A stretch of 33,130 nucleotides of DNA from Nitrospirota bacterium (GCA_013151495.1 JAADIE010000010.1:1-33130), one strand, 5' to 3'. Positions 7,881 to 19,940 are shown, counted from the stretch's first letter. Program-made: numbers and translations. Notes: generated by a model from the sequence alone, not told the origin.

Positions 7881-8615
7881 ATGCTTAGACCCTATCGTGT
7901 CGACCTGCATATTCATACCTGCCTGTCACCCTGTGCCGATATTGACATGACACCAAAGCGGATTTTATCAAGGGCCCAAGAGAGGGATTTACAAATAATA
8001 GCTGTTACAGATCACAACTCTGTGGAAAACTTTCCTGCCTTTCTGGATCTGGCTGACGGGATTACTGTGCTTCCGGGGATGGAGATAAACACCGCCGAAG
8101 AGGTGCATGTACTTGCCCTTTTTCCCACCTATGAACAGGCCCTTCAGGCTCAAAAAGTTGTATACGACGACCTGCCTGTACAGAAAAATAGCCGTATGAC
8201 CTTCGAGCAGATGGTTGTAAATGCCCAGGGACAACTGGTTCACTTCCAGGACAGGCACCTTATTGACCCTATAAAAAAAGACCTCAAAGAGACGGTAGAG
8301 CTAATTCATTATCATGGTGGGCTGGCAATAGCAAGCCACATAGACAGGGACCTTTATGGAATAATCGGTACTCTTGGAAGAATACCCGAAGATGTGGCCT
8401 TTGATGCCTTAGAGATTTCTTATCAGACTCCCCCAGAAGAGGCAAAAAAACTTTTTAATATTTACAGGCACCTTCCATGGCTTTGGTCATCCGATGCACA
8501 CCAGATTTCACAGATAGGAAGAAGTTCCACAGCTATGCTTCTAAAGGAGCCATCTTTTGAAGAAATAACCAGGGCCTTAAAAGGTGAAAATGGAAGGAAA
8601 ATCGTCCTTGATTAG
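7881..8615 (+). CDS. PHP-domain metal-dependent phosphoesterase
   Basis: The 244-residue protein carries the PHP metal ligands: HIH (10-12), TDHN (43-46), E68 in PGMEIN, H76, SHIDR (152-156) and SSDAH (203-207). PHP proteins hydrolyse phosphoesters using a trinuclear metal site; stand-alone members act on nucleotides or on substrates still unknown. A GAGGAGG site precedes the ATG, 9 bases after the sigma54 activator. Members of this kind are often found with redox enzymes and signalling genes in anaerobes, and here it sits between two response regulators. A role in degrading a signalling nucleotide is a guess. No polymerase or histidinol-phosphatase context is present. Confidence 0.9.
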   Translation: MLRPYRVDLHIHTCLSPCADIDMTPKRILSRAQERDLQIIAVTDHNSVENFPAFLDLADGITVLPGMEINTAEEVHVLALFPTYEQALQAQKVVYDDLPVQKNSRMTFEQMVVNAQGQLVHFQDRHLIDPIKKDLKETVELIHYHGGLAIASHIDRDLYGIIGTLGRIPEDVAFDALEISYQTPPEEAKKLFNIYRHLPWLWSSDAHQISQIGRSSTAMLLKEPSFEEITRALKGENGRKIVLD

Positions 8616-8624
8616 GAGGCGCTT

Positions 8625-8999
8625 ATGGGTGTAAAGGTATTGGTAATCGACGATGAGGCCATAGTAAGGGTAAGCTGTGAAAGGGTTTTACAGCCTGAAG
8701 GATACGAGGTGGTATCCATCTCAAGAGGGGATGAAGCTATAGAATTGATGGAAAAGGAGAGGTTTGATATTGTCCTGACAGACCTGAAGATGCCGGATAT
8801 GGATGGCCTTGAGGTGCTGAAGATTATTAAAAAGCGCTGGCCTGATGTACAGGTAATAATTATTACAGGCTATGGAACAATATCTACAGCTGTACAGGCT
8901 ATTAAACTCGGAGCCTATGAGTATATTGAAAAGCCCTTCACCCCTGAGGATATTTTACGGGTGGTAAAAAGCGCACTTGAGGAAAAACAAAAGAAGTAA
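8625..8999 (+). CDS. single-domain response regulator (NtrC-type receiver without output domain)
   Basis: The 124-residue receiver domain has DD at 9-10, D53 in LTDLKMPD, the IITGYGT switch and K in YEYIEKPF. Its sequence resembles the receiver of the NtrC-type regulator at 6492 much more than the other stand-alone receiver, suggesting origin by duplication and loss of the AAA+ and DNA-binding parts. AGGAGG lies before the ATG, 9 bases after the PHP gene. It is the last gene of the operon; the next gene has its own promoter. It may compete for or buffer phosphoryl groups. Confidence 0.92.
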   Translation: MGVKVLVIDDEAIVRVSCERVLQPEGYEVVSISRGDEAIELMEKERFDIVLTDLKMPDMDGLEVLKIIKKRWPDVQVIIITGYGTISTAVQAIKLGAYEYIEKPFTPEDILRVVKSALEEKQKK

Positions 9000-9011
9000 A
9001 AGCCAATAATA

Positions 9012-9020
9012 TGTTAAAAT
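9012..9020 (+). promoter_or_regulatory. extended -10 promoter before the glucokinase-lepA operon
   Basis: TGTTAAAAT is the same nonamer as at 2764-2772. It would start transcription near 9027, giving a 64-base leader before the ATG at 9091. The predicted start is 4 bases before the palindrome at 9031. Confidence 0.5.
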
Positions 9021-9030
9021 AAATAGATTT

Positions 9031-9048
9031 GTTCTGATTAATCAGAAC
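9031..9048. promoter_or_regulatory. 18-bp perfect palindrome, candidate operator
   Basis: GTTCTGATTAATCAGAAC reads identically on both strands and lies just downstream of the putative start site at about 9027. That is a classic position for repressor blockage. It has no following T run, so it is not a terminator. The cognate regulator is unknown; the next gene is a ROK sugar kinase, so a sugar-responsive factor would be logical but is not shown. Confidence 0.55.
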
Positions 9049-9090
9049 TTAACCTACCTTCAGGATTTTAAATACTGGAGTATTTTCAAT

Positions 9091-10014
9091 ATGACTATTA
9101 TGCCTGTTGTAATATCGGCTGATATAGGAGGAACAAACCTCCGGATAGGTCTTATTGACCAGAAAGGCAATGTCCTAAAAAAAATTAAGCTTCCATCCCA
9201 CAATGGCAATCTGCTTGAGGCCCTGATTGATGCCATAACAGAACTTATCACCCCTGAAACAGTGGGCATATCTCTGGCAATAGCCGGGGTAGTAGACCGC
9301 AAAAAAGGACAGGTAATACATTCACCAAACCTGCAGGAGGCAGAGGGTATAAACTTCATTGAGGCCCTTGGTAATAGGTTTTCCTTACCTGTAATTATAG
9401 AAAATGATGCAAATGCAGCAGCCCTTGGCGAGCACTGGGCGGGGGCTGCCAGAGGATACGAAAGTGCTGTAATGCTTACCCTCGGCACTGGTATTGGCGG
9501 GGCTGTTATTTATAAAGGAAGGCTTTTAGAGGTAGCTGCTGAGCTTGGACATATAACCGTTGAGGCCGATGGAATCAGGTGCCTCTGTGGCAACAATGGG
9601 TGTTTGGAAAGTTATGCATCAGCCCGAGCCATGGTTACTCGTGTAGTTGATGCCCTTGAAAAGGGTGAGGAGAGTCTCCTTAAAAACTGCTGCGATGGAA
9701 ATATATATAAAATCACCTCTGAAGACATCTACCATTATGCCCTTGAGGGCGACACCCTTGCTCGAGAAACCCTTAAAAACGCAGGCCGTTATCTCGGAGT
9801 TGGTATAGCATCCCTTGTAAATATATTTAGTCCTGAGGCTGTAGTGATTGGTGGAGGCCTGATTGGGGCCTGGAATATCCTAGTCGAGGAGGCCAAAAAG
9901 GAGGCACAGAAACGTGCCTTTAATTCATTAATGGAGAATTTAAAGATCCTGCCTGCCCAGCTTGGCGATGATGCCGGTATGGTAGGTGCTGCCTCCTTGG
10001 TTTTCAGACAGTAG
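9091..10014 (+). CDS. ROK-family sugar kinase, probable glucokinase
   Basis: The 307-residue protein has the ASKHA phosphate loop [10 protein letters not shown], catalytic aspartate in [20 protein letters not shown], histidine in ELGHITVE and the ROK zinc motif CLCGNNGC, ending with an adenosine loop GGGLIG. These features fit an ATP-dependent hexose kinase of the ROK type that feeds glycolysis. There is no N-terminal helix-turn-helix, so it is a kinase and not a ROK repressor. The start at 9091 has GGAG about 10 bases before it; MPVVIS at 9100 is an alternative. It is the first gene of a long run of housekeeping genes. Glucose as the substrate is likely but other hexoses or N-acetyl sugars are possible. 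Confidence 0.88.
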   Translation: MTIMPVVISADIGGTNLRIGLIDQKGNVLKKIKLPSHNGNLLEALIDAITELITPETVGISLAIAGVVDRKKGQVIHSPNLQEAEGINFIEALGNRFSLPVIIENDANAAALGEHWAGAARGYESAVMLTLGTGIGGAVIYKGRLLEVAAELGHITVEADGIRCLCGNNGCLESYASARAMVTRVVDALEKGEESLLKNCCDGNIYKITSEDIYHYALEGDTLARETLKNAGRYLGVGIASLVNIFSPEAVVIGGGLIGAWNILVEEAKKEAQKRAFNSLMENLKILPAQLGDDAGMVGAASLVFRQ

Positions 10015-10021
10015 CAGAAAC

Positions 10022-11809
10022 ATGAAACACATTAGAAACTTCTCCATAATTGCACATATTGATCATGGTAAATCCACCCTTGCAGACAGGCTACTTGAAT
10101 ACACAGGTACCCTGTCCAAAAGGGAGATGACCGAGCAGGTACTTGATTCAATGGATCTTGAGCGGGAGCGTGGCATAACCATAAAGGCCCACGCGGTCAG
10201 GCTCACTTACAGGGCTGACGACGGCAAGGAGTATGTTCTAAACCTCATTGATACTCCTGGTCATGTTGACTTTTCCTACGAGGTATCCCGCAGCCTTGCC
10301 TCCTGTGAGGGGGCCCTGCTGGTGGTGGATGCAACCCAGGGTGTGGAGGCCCAGACCCTGGCAAATGCCTATCTTGCCATCGAAAATGATCTTGAGCTCA
10401 TTCCTGTTATCAACAAGATAGATCTTCCCCAGGCAGAGCCTGAAAGGGTCAAGGAACAGATCGAAGATGTTGTTGGTCTTGACTGCTCGGATGCCATCCT
10501 GGCATCAGCCAAAACAGGCCAGGGCACCAAAGAGATCCTGGAGGCAATAGTCAAAAAGATTCCACCACCAAAGGGAGACCCTGAAGCCCCACTTAAAGCA
10601 CTTATCTTTGATTCCTGGTTCGATAACTACCGGGGTGTGGTTGCCCTTGTCAGGCTGTTTGACGGAGTGGTTAAGCCCGGGCAGAAAATTCTGGTAATGT
10701 CTACCGGAAAGGAGTATGAGGTCTCAGAGGTGGGGGTCTTTACGCCAAAAATGAAGAAGACCTCTTCCCTTATGGCGGGTGAGGTGGGTTATATAATAGC
10801 CGGTATCAAAAATATAAGAGATACCAGAGTAGGCGACACTATTACCGATGCCGACAGACCAGCCTCCGAGCCATGCCCGGGTTATAAAGAGGTTAAGCCC
10901 ATGGTTTTCTGTGGCTTTTATCCTGTTGAGACTGCCGATTACGAGGCCCTGAAGGATGCCCTTGAAAAGCTAAGACTCAATGACAGCTCCTTCAGGTTTG
11001 AACAGGAGAGTTCCTCAGCCCTGGGGTTTGGTTTCAGGTGCGGCTTTCTTGGTCTGCTTCATATGGAAATAATAAAGGAAAGGATTGAGAGGGAGTTCAA
11101 TATTAATATCATAACCACTGCACCAACGGTTGTTTACAGGGTTACGGATGAAAAGGGCAATGTAAATATGATAGACAATCCATCCAAGATGCCCAAAAGA
11201 CCCCTGAAGATAGAGGAACCCTATGTAAAGGCCTCCATATTTGTTCCACAGGAGTTTATCGGGAATGTCTTGACCCTCTGTCAGGAAAAAAGGGGTATCC
11301 AGAAGGAGTTTACATATATAAGCAAGGACCGTATAATGGTAGTTTATGAACTCCCCCTAAGCGAGATACTCTGGGATTTCTACGACAGGCTCAAGTCCCT
11401 GACCCGTGGCTATGCATCGCTTGATTATGAGTTTATCGGTTACAGGGAGTCCGACCTTGTTAAGCTCGATATACTGCTTAATGGCGAACCAGTGGATGCT
11501 TTAAGTATAATAGTACACAAAGAAAATGCCTATTACAGAGGCAGGGAGATAACCGAAAGGCTGAGAAAGGTTATCCCCAGACAGCTCTTTGAAGTGGCTA
11601 TTCAGGCAGCTATTGGCTCAAAAGTAATTGCAAGGGAGACGATTAAGCCCCTCCGTAAGGATGTGCTTGCTAAATGCTACGGAGGAGATGTTACCAGGAA
11701 GAGAAAGCTCCTTGAAAGGCAGAAGGAGGGTAAAAAGAGAATGAAACAACTCGGAAAGATCGAGGTTCCCCAGGAGGCATTCCTTTCGGTGCTTGGAGTG
11801 AAACAATGA
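10022..11809 (+). CDS. lepA: elongation factor 4 (LepA), ribosomal back-translocase
   Basis: The 595-residue protein shows the GTPase motifs AHIDHGKST (G1), the switch region [17 protein letters not shown] (G3) and NKIDLP (G4). The EF-G-like domains and the LepA-specific C-terminal domain ([20 protein letters not shown]) follow. Length matches the family. I start at ATG 10022, where [14 protein letters not shown] begins, as is normal for LepA; an upstream in-frame ATG at 9986 would overlap the kinase gene and add an unconserved 12 residues. The gap to the previous stop is 7 bases and no strong Shine-Dalgarno sequence is visible, so it may rely on coupling. It overlaps lepB by 4 bases. Confidence 0.97.
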   Translation: MKHIRNFSIIAHIDHGKSTLADRLLEYTGTLSKREMTEQVLDSMDLERERGITIKAHAVRLTYRADDGKEYVLNLIDTPGHVDFSYEVSRSLASCEGALLVVDATQGVEAQTLANAYLAIENDLELIPVINKIDLPQAEPERVKEQIEDVVGLDCSDAILASAKTGQGTKEILEAIVKKIPPPKGDPEAPLKALIFDSWFDNYRGVVALVRLFDGVVKPGQKILVMSTGKEYEVSEVGVFTPKMKKTSSLMAGEVGYIIAGIKNIRDTRVGDTITDADRPASEPCPGYKEVKPMVFCGFYPVETADYEALKDALEKLRLNDSSFRFEQESSSALGFGFRCGFLGLLHMEIIKERIEREFNINIITTAPTVVYRVTDEKGNVNMIDNPSKMPKRPLKIEEPYVKASIFVPQEFIGNVLTLCQEKRGIQKEFTYISKDRIMVVYELPLSEILWDFYDRLKSLTRGYASLDYEFIGYRESDLVKLDILLNGEPVDALSIIVHKENAYYRGREITERLRKVIPRQLFEVAIQAAIGSKVIARETIKPLRKDVLAKCYGGDVTRKRKLLERQKEGKKRMKQLGKIEVPQEAFLSVLGVKQ

Positions 11810-12417
11810 AGCCTAAAAAGAGTAAACTCAGGGAATATGCTGAAGCAATCATAACTGCACTGATTCTTGCCCTTATAATTAGGGCATATGTGGTACAGGC
11901 ATTCAAGATTCCCTCTGGCTCAATGATCCCCACATTACTGGTAGGAGACCATTTACTTGTTGCAAAATTCATCTATGGCACCAAGCTTCCTTTCAGCGAC
12001 AGGCGTATCCTTGTATTCAGAAAACCCAAAAGAGGTGATATAATTGTATTTAAATATCCCAAAGACCCCTCAAGGGACTTTATAAAAAGGGTTATTGGTG
12101 TTGGTGGTGATGTGGTTGAAGGTAGAGATAAAAGGATCTATGTTAATGGAAAACTGTTAAACGAACCCTATGTACAACATGTGGACAACGACATACGACC
12201 AGTAGGGGTGGATGTAAGGGATAATTTTGGCCCTATATATGTGCCAAAGGGAAAGCTCTTTGTAATGGGTGACAACCGGGATCAGAGTTACGACAGCAGA
12301 TACTGGGGTTTTGTTGACCTCAAGGATGTTAAGGGCAAGGCCTTTATTATCTACTGGTCCTGGGACAGCAAAAGACATCTGCCCCGGCTTAACAGGATTG
12401 GAAAGCTTATACATTAG
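11806..12417 (+). CDS. lepB: signal peptidase I
   Basis: The 203-residue membrane protease has one N-terminal membrane anchor (about 14-30), catalytic serine in PSGSMIPTL and catalytic lysine in [13 protein letters not shown]. The conserved [15 protein letters not shown] box precedes the end. It removes signal peptides from exported proteins such as the porin and lipoprotein-independent secreted proteins found here. It starts within the lepA stop (ATGA), the familiar lepA-lepB arrangement. The length fits a compact bacterial type. Confidence 0.97.
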   Translation: MKPKKSKLREYAEAIITALILALIIRAYVVQAFKIPSGSMIPTLLVGDHLLVAKFIYGTKLPFSDRRILVFRKPKRGDIIVFKYPKDPSRDFIKRVIGVGGDVVEGRDKRIYVNGKLLNEPYVQHVDNDIRPVGVDVRDNFGPIYVPKGKLFVMGDNRDQSYDSRYWGFVDLKDVKGKAFIIYWSWDSKRHLPRLNRIGKLIH

Positions 12418-12419
12418 CT

Positions 12420-12755
12420 ATGAGTAATCGTGGTGGCATAAGGCCCTATATCTGCATACTGATTCTACTGGTATGTGGTTATGTGGGCTGGAAGTTTGCC
12501 ATCCCCTTTTACAAGTATCAGGCCCTTAAATCTGATGCCGTGGCTATTGCAAGGCTAAGTTACTCAACGCCTGATAAATACAGGAATCTATTTTACGAGC
12601 GGGCTAAAGCACTGCATGTTGATATTGAACCATCAGACATATATGTATCAATACAGAACAACACGGTAAATATAGCCACATCCTGGACCGAGGTGGTTGA
12701 TTTAATGGGATTTTATCAGTATGAACTGAATTTCAATATTGATGTAGAGGAATAA
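12420..12755 (+). CDS. DUF4845-like small membrane protein
   Basis: The 111-residue protein has one N-terminal membrane segment (about 9-28) and a short extracytoplasmic domain with WTEVVDLMGFYQYELNFNIDV. It begins 2 bases after lepB. A protein of this size and layout, one helix then a small alpha/beta domain, directly behind lepB matches the DUF4845 proteins of proteobacteria, though I assign this from context and shape rather than firm motif matches. Function unknown. Confidence 0.65.
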   Translation: MSNRGGIRPYICILILLVCGYVGWKFAIPFYKYQALKSDAVAIARLSYSTPDKYRNLFYERAKALHVDIEPSDIYVSIQNNTVNIATSWTEVVDLMGFYQYELNFNIDVEE

Positions 12756-12757
12756 AT

Positions 12758-13405
12758 ATGTTTACAGGTATTGTAATTGAGATGGGCAGAGTGGAACGGA
12801 TCGAGCCTCGAGGCGATATAACCAATCTCTATATCTCTGCCCAGAAGGTGGTAAAGGATGCACAAATTGGCGACAGTATCTCAATAAACGGCACCTGTCT
12901 TACAGTAACCGAGATACAGGGAAACCTGATGAAATTTGATCTTTCCAGAGAAACAATGAAAAGTACCAACCTTGGTACTTTAAAAAGGGGTGACATGGTA
13001 AACCTTGAGCCAGCTATCAGACCTACCGACCCCCTTGGCGGACATATAGTAACTGGCCATATTGATGGAGTTGGCAGAATAAGGAGAAAGACCGATCTTG
13101 GCCAGAGCCTTGAAATCGAGATTGAGGCCCCGGAGGAGATACTCAAGTACCTTGTAAAAAAGGGTTCGGTGGCTGTTGATGGTATCAGCCTGACAGTGGC
13201 TGATATTCTGGAGGATGCCTTTAAGGTGGTGATCATTCCCCATACAGCAGCGGTTACAACGATAGGTATAAAAAAATCAAATGATACAGTAAATATTGAA
13301 ACTGATATAATAGGTAAGTATGTAGAACGGTTCTTAAACCCTGAAAAAAGGGATAAAGAGGAAAGATTAATGAACCTGTTACGGGAAGGTGGATTTGTAA
13401 CATAA
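12758..13405 (+). CDS. ribE: riboflavin synthase, alpha subunit
   Basis: The 215-residue protein contains the two lumazine-binding repeats. Repeat one starts [12 protein letters not shown] with [13 protein letters not shown]. Repeat two holds [13 protein letters not shown] and [13 protein letters not shown]. It dismutates two 6,7-dimethyl-8-ribityllumazine molecules to riboflavin. It begins 2 bases after the DUF4845-like gene and stands before ribBA and ribH, so three steps of riboflavin synthesis are encoded together; ribD is not in this window. No FMN riboswitch fold was recognised upstream; the gene is internal to an operon. Confidence 0.96.
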   Translation: MFTGIVIEMGRVERIEPRGDITNLYISAQKVVKDAQIGDSISINGTCLTVTEIQGNLMKFDLSRETMKSTNLGTLKRGDMVNLEPAIRPTDPLGGHIVTGHIDGVGRIRRKTDLGQSLEIEIEAPEEILKYLVKKGSVAVDGISLTVADILEDAFKVVIIPHTAAVTTIGIKKSNDTVNIETDIIGKYVERFLNPEKRDKEERLMNLLREGGFVT

Positions 13406-13433
13406 AAACTTAAGAGGAGGTATTAACCTGAAG

Positions 13434-14651
13434 ATGAGAAGCAAATACAAGTTTAACACTATAGAAGAGGCATTAGAAGATATAAGGGCTGGCAAGATGG
13501 TAATCCTGGTTGACGATGAGGACAGGGAAAATGAGGGTGACCTCTGTATGGCTGCAGAGAAGGTCACCCCGGAGGCTATAAACTTTATGGCTAAATATGG
13601 CAGAGGGCTTATCTGCCTCAGCCTGACACCAGAAAGGGTTGAGGAGTTGCAACTGCCAATGATGACCAGCGAAAACACCTCTCCCTATGGCACAGCCTTT
13701 ACGGTTTCTATCGAGGCCCGTAGAGGTGTAACCACTGGCATATCTGCTTACGACAGGGCGACCACCATCCTTACAGCTATAGATCCCAAGACCCGTCCTG
13801 AGGATCTGGCACGTCCGGGGCATGTGTTTCCATTAAGGGCTCGTCCTGGTGGTGTGCTTCAACGTGCCGGACAGACCGAGGGCTCAGTGGATCTTGCTCG
13901 CCTTGCAGGGTTATATCCAGCTGGTGTGATATGCGAGATCATGAATGACGATGGCACCATGGCAAGGGTGCCACAGTTAATGGAGTTTGCCAAAAAACAC
14001 AAGCTCAAGATAATAACCGTCAAAGACCTGATTGAATACAGAATGCGGAAGGAAAGGCTTGTAAAACCTATTGCCAGTGTGAAACTTCCAACAAAGTATG
14101 GGGGTGAATTCAAGGCGATTGCCTATGAAAACATAGTTGACGACAATGTCCACATAGCTCTTGTAAAGGGAGAGATTAAGCCGGAAGAGCCTGTGCTTGT
14201 CAGGGTTCATTCAGAGTGTCTTACAGGAGATGTCTTTGGCTCTGGTCGTTGTGACTGTGGAGAGCAGCTTCATAAGGCAATGGAGATGATAGATAAGGAA
14301 GGAAAGGGCATAATACTTTATATGCGTCAGGAAGGCCGTGGTATTGGGCTTGCCAACAAGTTAAAGGCTTACGAACTGCAGGATCAGGGGCTTGATACTG
14401 TGGAGGCAAACATAAAGCTTGGTTTCAAGCCAGACCTCAGGGACTATGGAATAGGGGCACAGATTCTTGTTGATCTGGGCGCACGCAAACTAAGACTAAT
14501 GACTAACAATCCTCGCAAGATAATCGGCCTCGAAGGTTACGGCCTCAAGATAGTAGAACGTGTACCCATAGAGGTAAAACCACACGATAAAAATATTAAC
14601 TATTTGAAGACCAAGAAAAACAAGCTCGGGCATATTTTAGAAAAGGTGTAA
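13434..14651 (+). CDS. ribBA: bifunctional 3,4-dihydroxy-2-butanone-4-phosphate synthase / GTP cyclohydrolase II
   Basis: The 405-residue fusion has an N-terminal RibB domain (about 1-203; [38 protein letters not shown]) and a C-terminal RibA domain. RibA shows zinc-binding cysteines (SECLTGD and GRCDCGEQ) and the catalytic RQEGRGIGL segment. It makes both precursors of lumazine. The ATG at 13434 lies 13 bases after AGAGGAGG, which is far. A CTG at 13428 in the same frame lies at 7 bases, so translation may really begin there and add two residues. It sits 28 bases after ribE and 11 before ribH. Confidence 0.96.
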   Translation: MRSKYKFNTIEEALEDIRAGKMVILVDDEDRENEGDLCMAAEKVTPEAINFMAKYGRGLICLSLTPERVEELQLPMMTSENTSPYGTAFTVSIEARRGVTTGISAYDRATTILTAIDPKTRPEDLARPGHVFPLRARPGGVLQRAGQTEGSVDLARLAGLYPAGVICEIMNDDGTMARVPQLMEFAKKHKLKIITVKDLIEYRMRKERLVKPIASVKLPTKYGGEFKAIAYENIVDDNVHIALVKGEIKPEEPVLVRVHSECLTGDVFGSGRCDCGEQLHKAMEMIDKEGKGIILYMRQEGRGIGLANKLKAYELQDQGLDTVEANIKLGFKPDLRDYGIGAQILVDLGARKLRLMTNNPRKIIGLEGYGLKIVERVPIEVKPHDKNINYLKTKKNKLGHILEKV

Positions 14652-14662
14652 GGAGGAATAGG

Positions 14663-15124
14663 ATGAAGGTTTTTGAGGGAGAGGTTAGTGCAAAGGGTTT
14701 AAAGTTCTGTATAGTGGCAAGTCGTTTTAATGAGTTCATCACAAGTAAGTTGATTGATGGTGCTATAGATGCCTTCCTGCGACATGGTGGTTCAGAAAAG
14801 GACATAGATATTGTCAGGGTACCAGGTGCCTTTGAAATTCCCCTTACTGTTAAGCGGCTTGCCCAGAAGGGCACCTATAATGCCATAGTTGCCCTTGGAA
14901 CGATCATAAGAGGTGCAACCCCACATTTTGATTATGTAGCAGCCGAGGCATCAAAGGGTGTTGCCCTTGCCAGTATGGAAACGGGTGTGCCTGTGGCCTT
15001 TGGCATCTTAACCACTGATACTATAGAGCAGGCCATAGAAAGGGCCGGCTCAAAGGCTGGTAATAAGGGATGGGATGCCGCTATAACCGCTATGGAGATG
15101 GCCAACCTGCTTAAAAAGCTTTAA
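14663..15124 (+). CDS. ribH: 6,7-dimethyl-8-ribityllumazine synthase
   Basis: The 153-residue product matches the family length and motifs: [34 protein letters not shown], the active-site histidine in PHFDYV, and [12 protein letters not shown]. It condenses the products of the RibA and RibB branches to the substrate of riboflavin synthase, and usually forms pentamers or icosahedra. GGAGG stands before the ATG. Tight spacing to ribBA and nusB supports one transcript. Confidence 0.97.
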   Translation: MKVFEGEVSAKGLKFCIVASRFNEFITSKLIDGAIDAFLRHGGSEKDIDIVRVPGAFEIPLTVKRLAQKGTYNAIVALGTIIRGATPHFDYVAAEASKGVALASMETGVPVAFGILTTDTIEQAIERAGSKAGNKGWDAAITAMEMANLLKKL

Positions 15125-15134
15125 TAAATAGCTT

Positions 15135-15551
15135 ATGAAGAGAAGAAAGGCTCGAGAATATGCCCTGCAACTGCTTTACAGCTTTGACCTTACAGATGGC
15201 ACCTTAAGCAAAGAAAATCTTCAGGAGTTTTGGAGGGAGCACAATCATACAGAGGACATCAAGCAATTTACAGAGGAGCTGGTATTTGGAACCATAAATA
15301 ACCTCGAGGAGATTGATGAGTTAATCTCCTCGGTGGCAGAGCACTGGGACCTTAAAAGGATGGCAACCGTTGATAGAAACATCCTTAGATTTGCCACCTA
15401 TGAACTGCTTTTCAGGGATGATATACCAGCCGCAGTAACCCTTAACGAGGCAATAGAGATTGCCAAAAAATACTCCTCAAAGGAGTCCTCTGCATTTATA
15501 AATGGTGTGCTTGACAGGATTACTAAAAAAATAAACAAGAGGATTCACTAA
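15135..15551 (+). CDS. nusB: transcription antitermination factor NusB
   Basis: The 138-residue all-helical protein starts KRRKAREYALQLLYSFDL and ends with AVTLNEAIEIAKKYSSKESSAFINGVLD, the NusB signature. It binds the boxA RNA with S10 in ribosomal RNA antitermination. It follows ribH by 10 bases, a common ribH-nusB neighbourhood in bacteria. No clear ribosome-binding site is visible before its ATG. Confidence 0.96.
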   Translation: MKRRKAREYALQLLYSFDLTDGTLSKENLQEFWREHNHTEDIKQFTEELVFGTINNLEEIDELISSVAEHWDLKRMATVDRNILRFATYELLFRDDIPAAVTLNEAIEIAKKYSSKESSAFINGVLDRITKKINKRIH

Positions 15552-15572
15552 TGGCTGAAAAAGAGGGGGACA

Positions 15573-16295
15573 ATGTTTGCAGTAATATCAGATGTTCATT
15601 CCAATCTCGAGGCCCTTCAGGCTGTACTGGATGACATCCGTTCAAGAGGCATCAAAGACATTTTGTTTCTTGGTGACGCAGTTGGTTATGGCCCTGACCC
15701 CGACGATGTTGTAAAGCTCCTCCGCAAACACTGCAAGGTATTGCTTGCTGGCAATCATGACTGGGCTGTTATAGATTATACACCGGTTGAATACTTCAAT
15801 GAGTACGCCAGAAAGGCTGTTGAATGGACCAGGGATGTTATCGATAACGAGACTTTTGAGGCCCTGAAGGAGTTCAAGCTAATAAAGGTCTTAAAAGATA
15901 AAAACCTCTTCTGTGTGCATTCTACCCCTAAGGATCCTGATTCTTGGAATTATATACTGACCCTTTATGATGCAGAGATAAACTTTCACTATTTTGAACA
16001 ACAGATATGCCTTATAGGACATAGCCACAGACCTGTTATAATAGAGCGACTTCCCACCGGTGAACTCCTGACATATAGAGACAGCACAGAGATAAATAAG
16101 ACATCCAGGTATATAGTAAATGTCGGCAGTGTAGGCCAGCCACGCGATGGAGACCCCAGGGCAGCCTATGCAGTTTTGACTGATGAAAAAGTAGAAATAG
16201 TACGGATACCATACGACATAAAGTCAACCCAAAAAAAGATGCAACGGTATGGCCTACCCAAAATACTCATTGAAAGGCTTCAAAGGGGCATGTAA
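15573..16295 (+). CDS. calcineurin-like metallophosphoesterase (YfcE/MJ0936-like)
   Basis: The 240-residue protein has the dimetal motifs in order: SDVHSN (D7, H9), GDAVGYGPDP, AGNHDWAV, CVHSTP and GHSHRP, and later NVGSVGQPRDGDP. This places it in the small single-domain phosphodiesterase group. GAGGGGG lies 3-9 bases before the ATG. It closes the run that began at 9091, since a promoter follows before the next gene. The substrate is not predictable. Confidence 0.9.
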   Translation: MFAVISDVHSNLEALQAVLDDIRSRGIKDILFLGDAVGYGPDPDDVVKLLRKHCKVLLAGNHDWAVIDYTPVEYFNEYARKAVEWTRDVIDNETFEALKEFKLIKVLKDKNLFCVHSTPKDPDSWNYILTLYDAEINFHYFEQQICLIGHSHRPVIIERLPTGELLTYRDSTEINKTSRYIVNVGSVGQPRDGDPRAAYAVLTDEKVEIVRIPYDIKSTQKKMQRYGLPKILIERLQRGM

Positions 16296-16319
16296 ACACC
16301 TTTTCACATTAATTCCAGA

Positions 16320-16349
16320 TTGCAAATATTCCTGGCTAAATGATAAGAT
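16320..16349 (+). promoter_or_regulatory. promoter before the DUF1015 gene
   Basis: TTGCAA (16320-16325) and TAAGAT (16344-16349) are 18 bases apart. A TG at 16341 makes the -10 of the extended form TGATAAGAT. Predicted start near 16356, 17 bases before the ATG at 16373. Confidence 0.5.
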
Positions 16350-16372
16350 ATTCAGTCTAAGATGAGGGCGCT

Positions 16373-18688
<2,316 letters not shown>

Positions 18689-18701
18689 AAAGGAGGTTGC
18701 C

Positions 18702-19931
18702 ATGGTGGTTAATTCTTCAAACCCGGCACCAATAAAAGATGTTCTTACCAAGCTTACTATAGAGGACCTTGACCTTAAAGGGAAAAGGGTATTTATAAGG
18801 GTTGATTTCAATGTACCCCTTGATGAAAACCTTAATATAACAGATGACAGGAGAATTCGTTCTGCCCTGCCAACTATAAACTATGCTATTGATGAGGGTG
18901 CCAAGGTAATACTTGCCTCTCATCTTGGTCGTCCCAAAGGAAAGCCAGATCCCCGTTACAGCCTTGCTCCTGTGGCAAAAAGGCTTAAGAGGCTTCTTAA
19001 CAAAGAGGTCATTTTTGCCCCAGACTGTATAGGCCCACAGGTAAAAAACATTGTAGAAAAGATGCAGCCAGGCGATGTGGTGCTACTTGAAAATCTGAGA
19101 TTCCATGAAGGAGAGACCAAAAATGATGAGTCCTTTGCCAAGGAGCTTGCCTCACTGGCAGACTATTATGTAAATGATGCCTTTGGTACAGCTCACAGGG
19201 CTCATGCATCAATAGTTGGAGTGCCAAAATACCTGCCGGCAGCAGCAGGATTCCTGCTTAAAAAAGAGATAGAGTATCTTAAGGGTGTTGTTAATAATCC
19301 TATCAGACCCTTTGTTGCCATACTTGGTGGGGCCAAGGTCTCTGGAAAGATCGGGGTGCTCGAGAACCTGCAGTCAAATGTTGATAAGGTTCTTATAGGT
19401 GGGAGCATGGCCTTTACATTCATAAAGGCAATGGGTTATGAGGTAGGTGATTCGCTGGTTGAAGAAGATATGCTCGAGACAGCCCAGAGGATAAGAAAGA
19501 AACTTAAAGAAAAGGGTGTAAAGTTTTACCTTCCTGTTGATTGTGTGATAGCCCAGAGCCTTGAACCAGGAGCCGAGACAAAGATCGTTCCAACCCTTGA
19601 GATACCAAAGGGCTGGAAGGCCCTTGATATCGGGCCTGCAACAGCAAGGCTCTTTGCAGAAGCCATAGAAAATGCAAAGACCATACTATGGAATGGCCCG
19701 ATGGGTGTATTCGAGATAGATGCCTTCTCAAGAGGCACCTTTGCAGTAGCAAGGGCAGTAGCTGATGCATATGCACTGACCATTGTTGGCGGTGGAGATA
19801 CTGATCTGGCAGTCCATCGGGCTGGTGTATCAGACAGTATATCTTTTATTTCTACAGGTGGCGGTGCAACTCTACAATTGCTTGAAGGAAAAGAGTTGCC
19901 TGGAATAGCAGCTTTAAGTGATAAGCCCTGA
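18702..19931 (+). CDS. pgk: phosphoglycerate kinase
   Basis: The 409-residue enzyme shows [38 protein letters not shown], the [14 protein letters not shown] segment and the C-terminal nucleotide loop [12 protein letters not shown]. It transfers phosphate between 1,3-bisphosphoglycerate and ADP. It has about 17 residues more at the N-terminus than usual before [22 protein letters not shown] before the ATG and the lack of another methionine support this start. It ends only 9 bases from the convergent lipoprotein gene, with no terminator hairpin visible. Confidence 0.97.
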   Translation: MVVNSSNPAPIKDVLTKLTIEDLDLKGKRVFIRVDFNVPLDENLNITDDRRIRSALPTINYAIDEGAKVILASHLGRPKGKPDPRYSLAPVAKRLKRLLNKEVIFAPDCIGPQVKNIVEKMQPGDVVLLENLRFHEGETKNDESFAKELASLADYYVNDAFGTAHRAHASIVGVPKYLPAAAGFLLKKEIEYLKGVVNNPIRPFVAILGGAKVSGKIGVLENLQSNVDKVLIGGSMAFTFIKAMGYEVGDSLVEEDMLETAQRIRKKLKEKGVKFYLPVDCVIAQSLEPGAETKIVPTLEIPKGWKALDIGPATARLFAEAIENAKTILWNGPMGVFEIDAFSRGTFAVARAVADAYALTIVGGGDTDLAVHRAGVSDSISFISTGGGATLQLLEGKELPGIAALSDKP

Positions 19932-19940
19932 TGTGTATTT

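Noticed and set aside
9031-9048. Palindrome as a terminator for the upstream receiver gene
   Set aside because: There is no T run after it and it lies downstream of a promoter-like element, so an operator fits better.
9986-10021. Longer start for lepA
   Set aside because: It would overlap the glucokinase gene and add residues not found in Lep[18 protein letters not shown] is the normal start.
12700-13440. FMN riboswitch for the rib genes
   Set aside because: The genes are separated by only 2-28 bases, leaving no room for the fold, and no RFN-like sequence was seen.
15551-15572. ATG at 15551 as start of the metallophosphoesterase
   Set aside because: It is in another frame; the SDVHSN motif is in frame only with ATG 15573.
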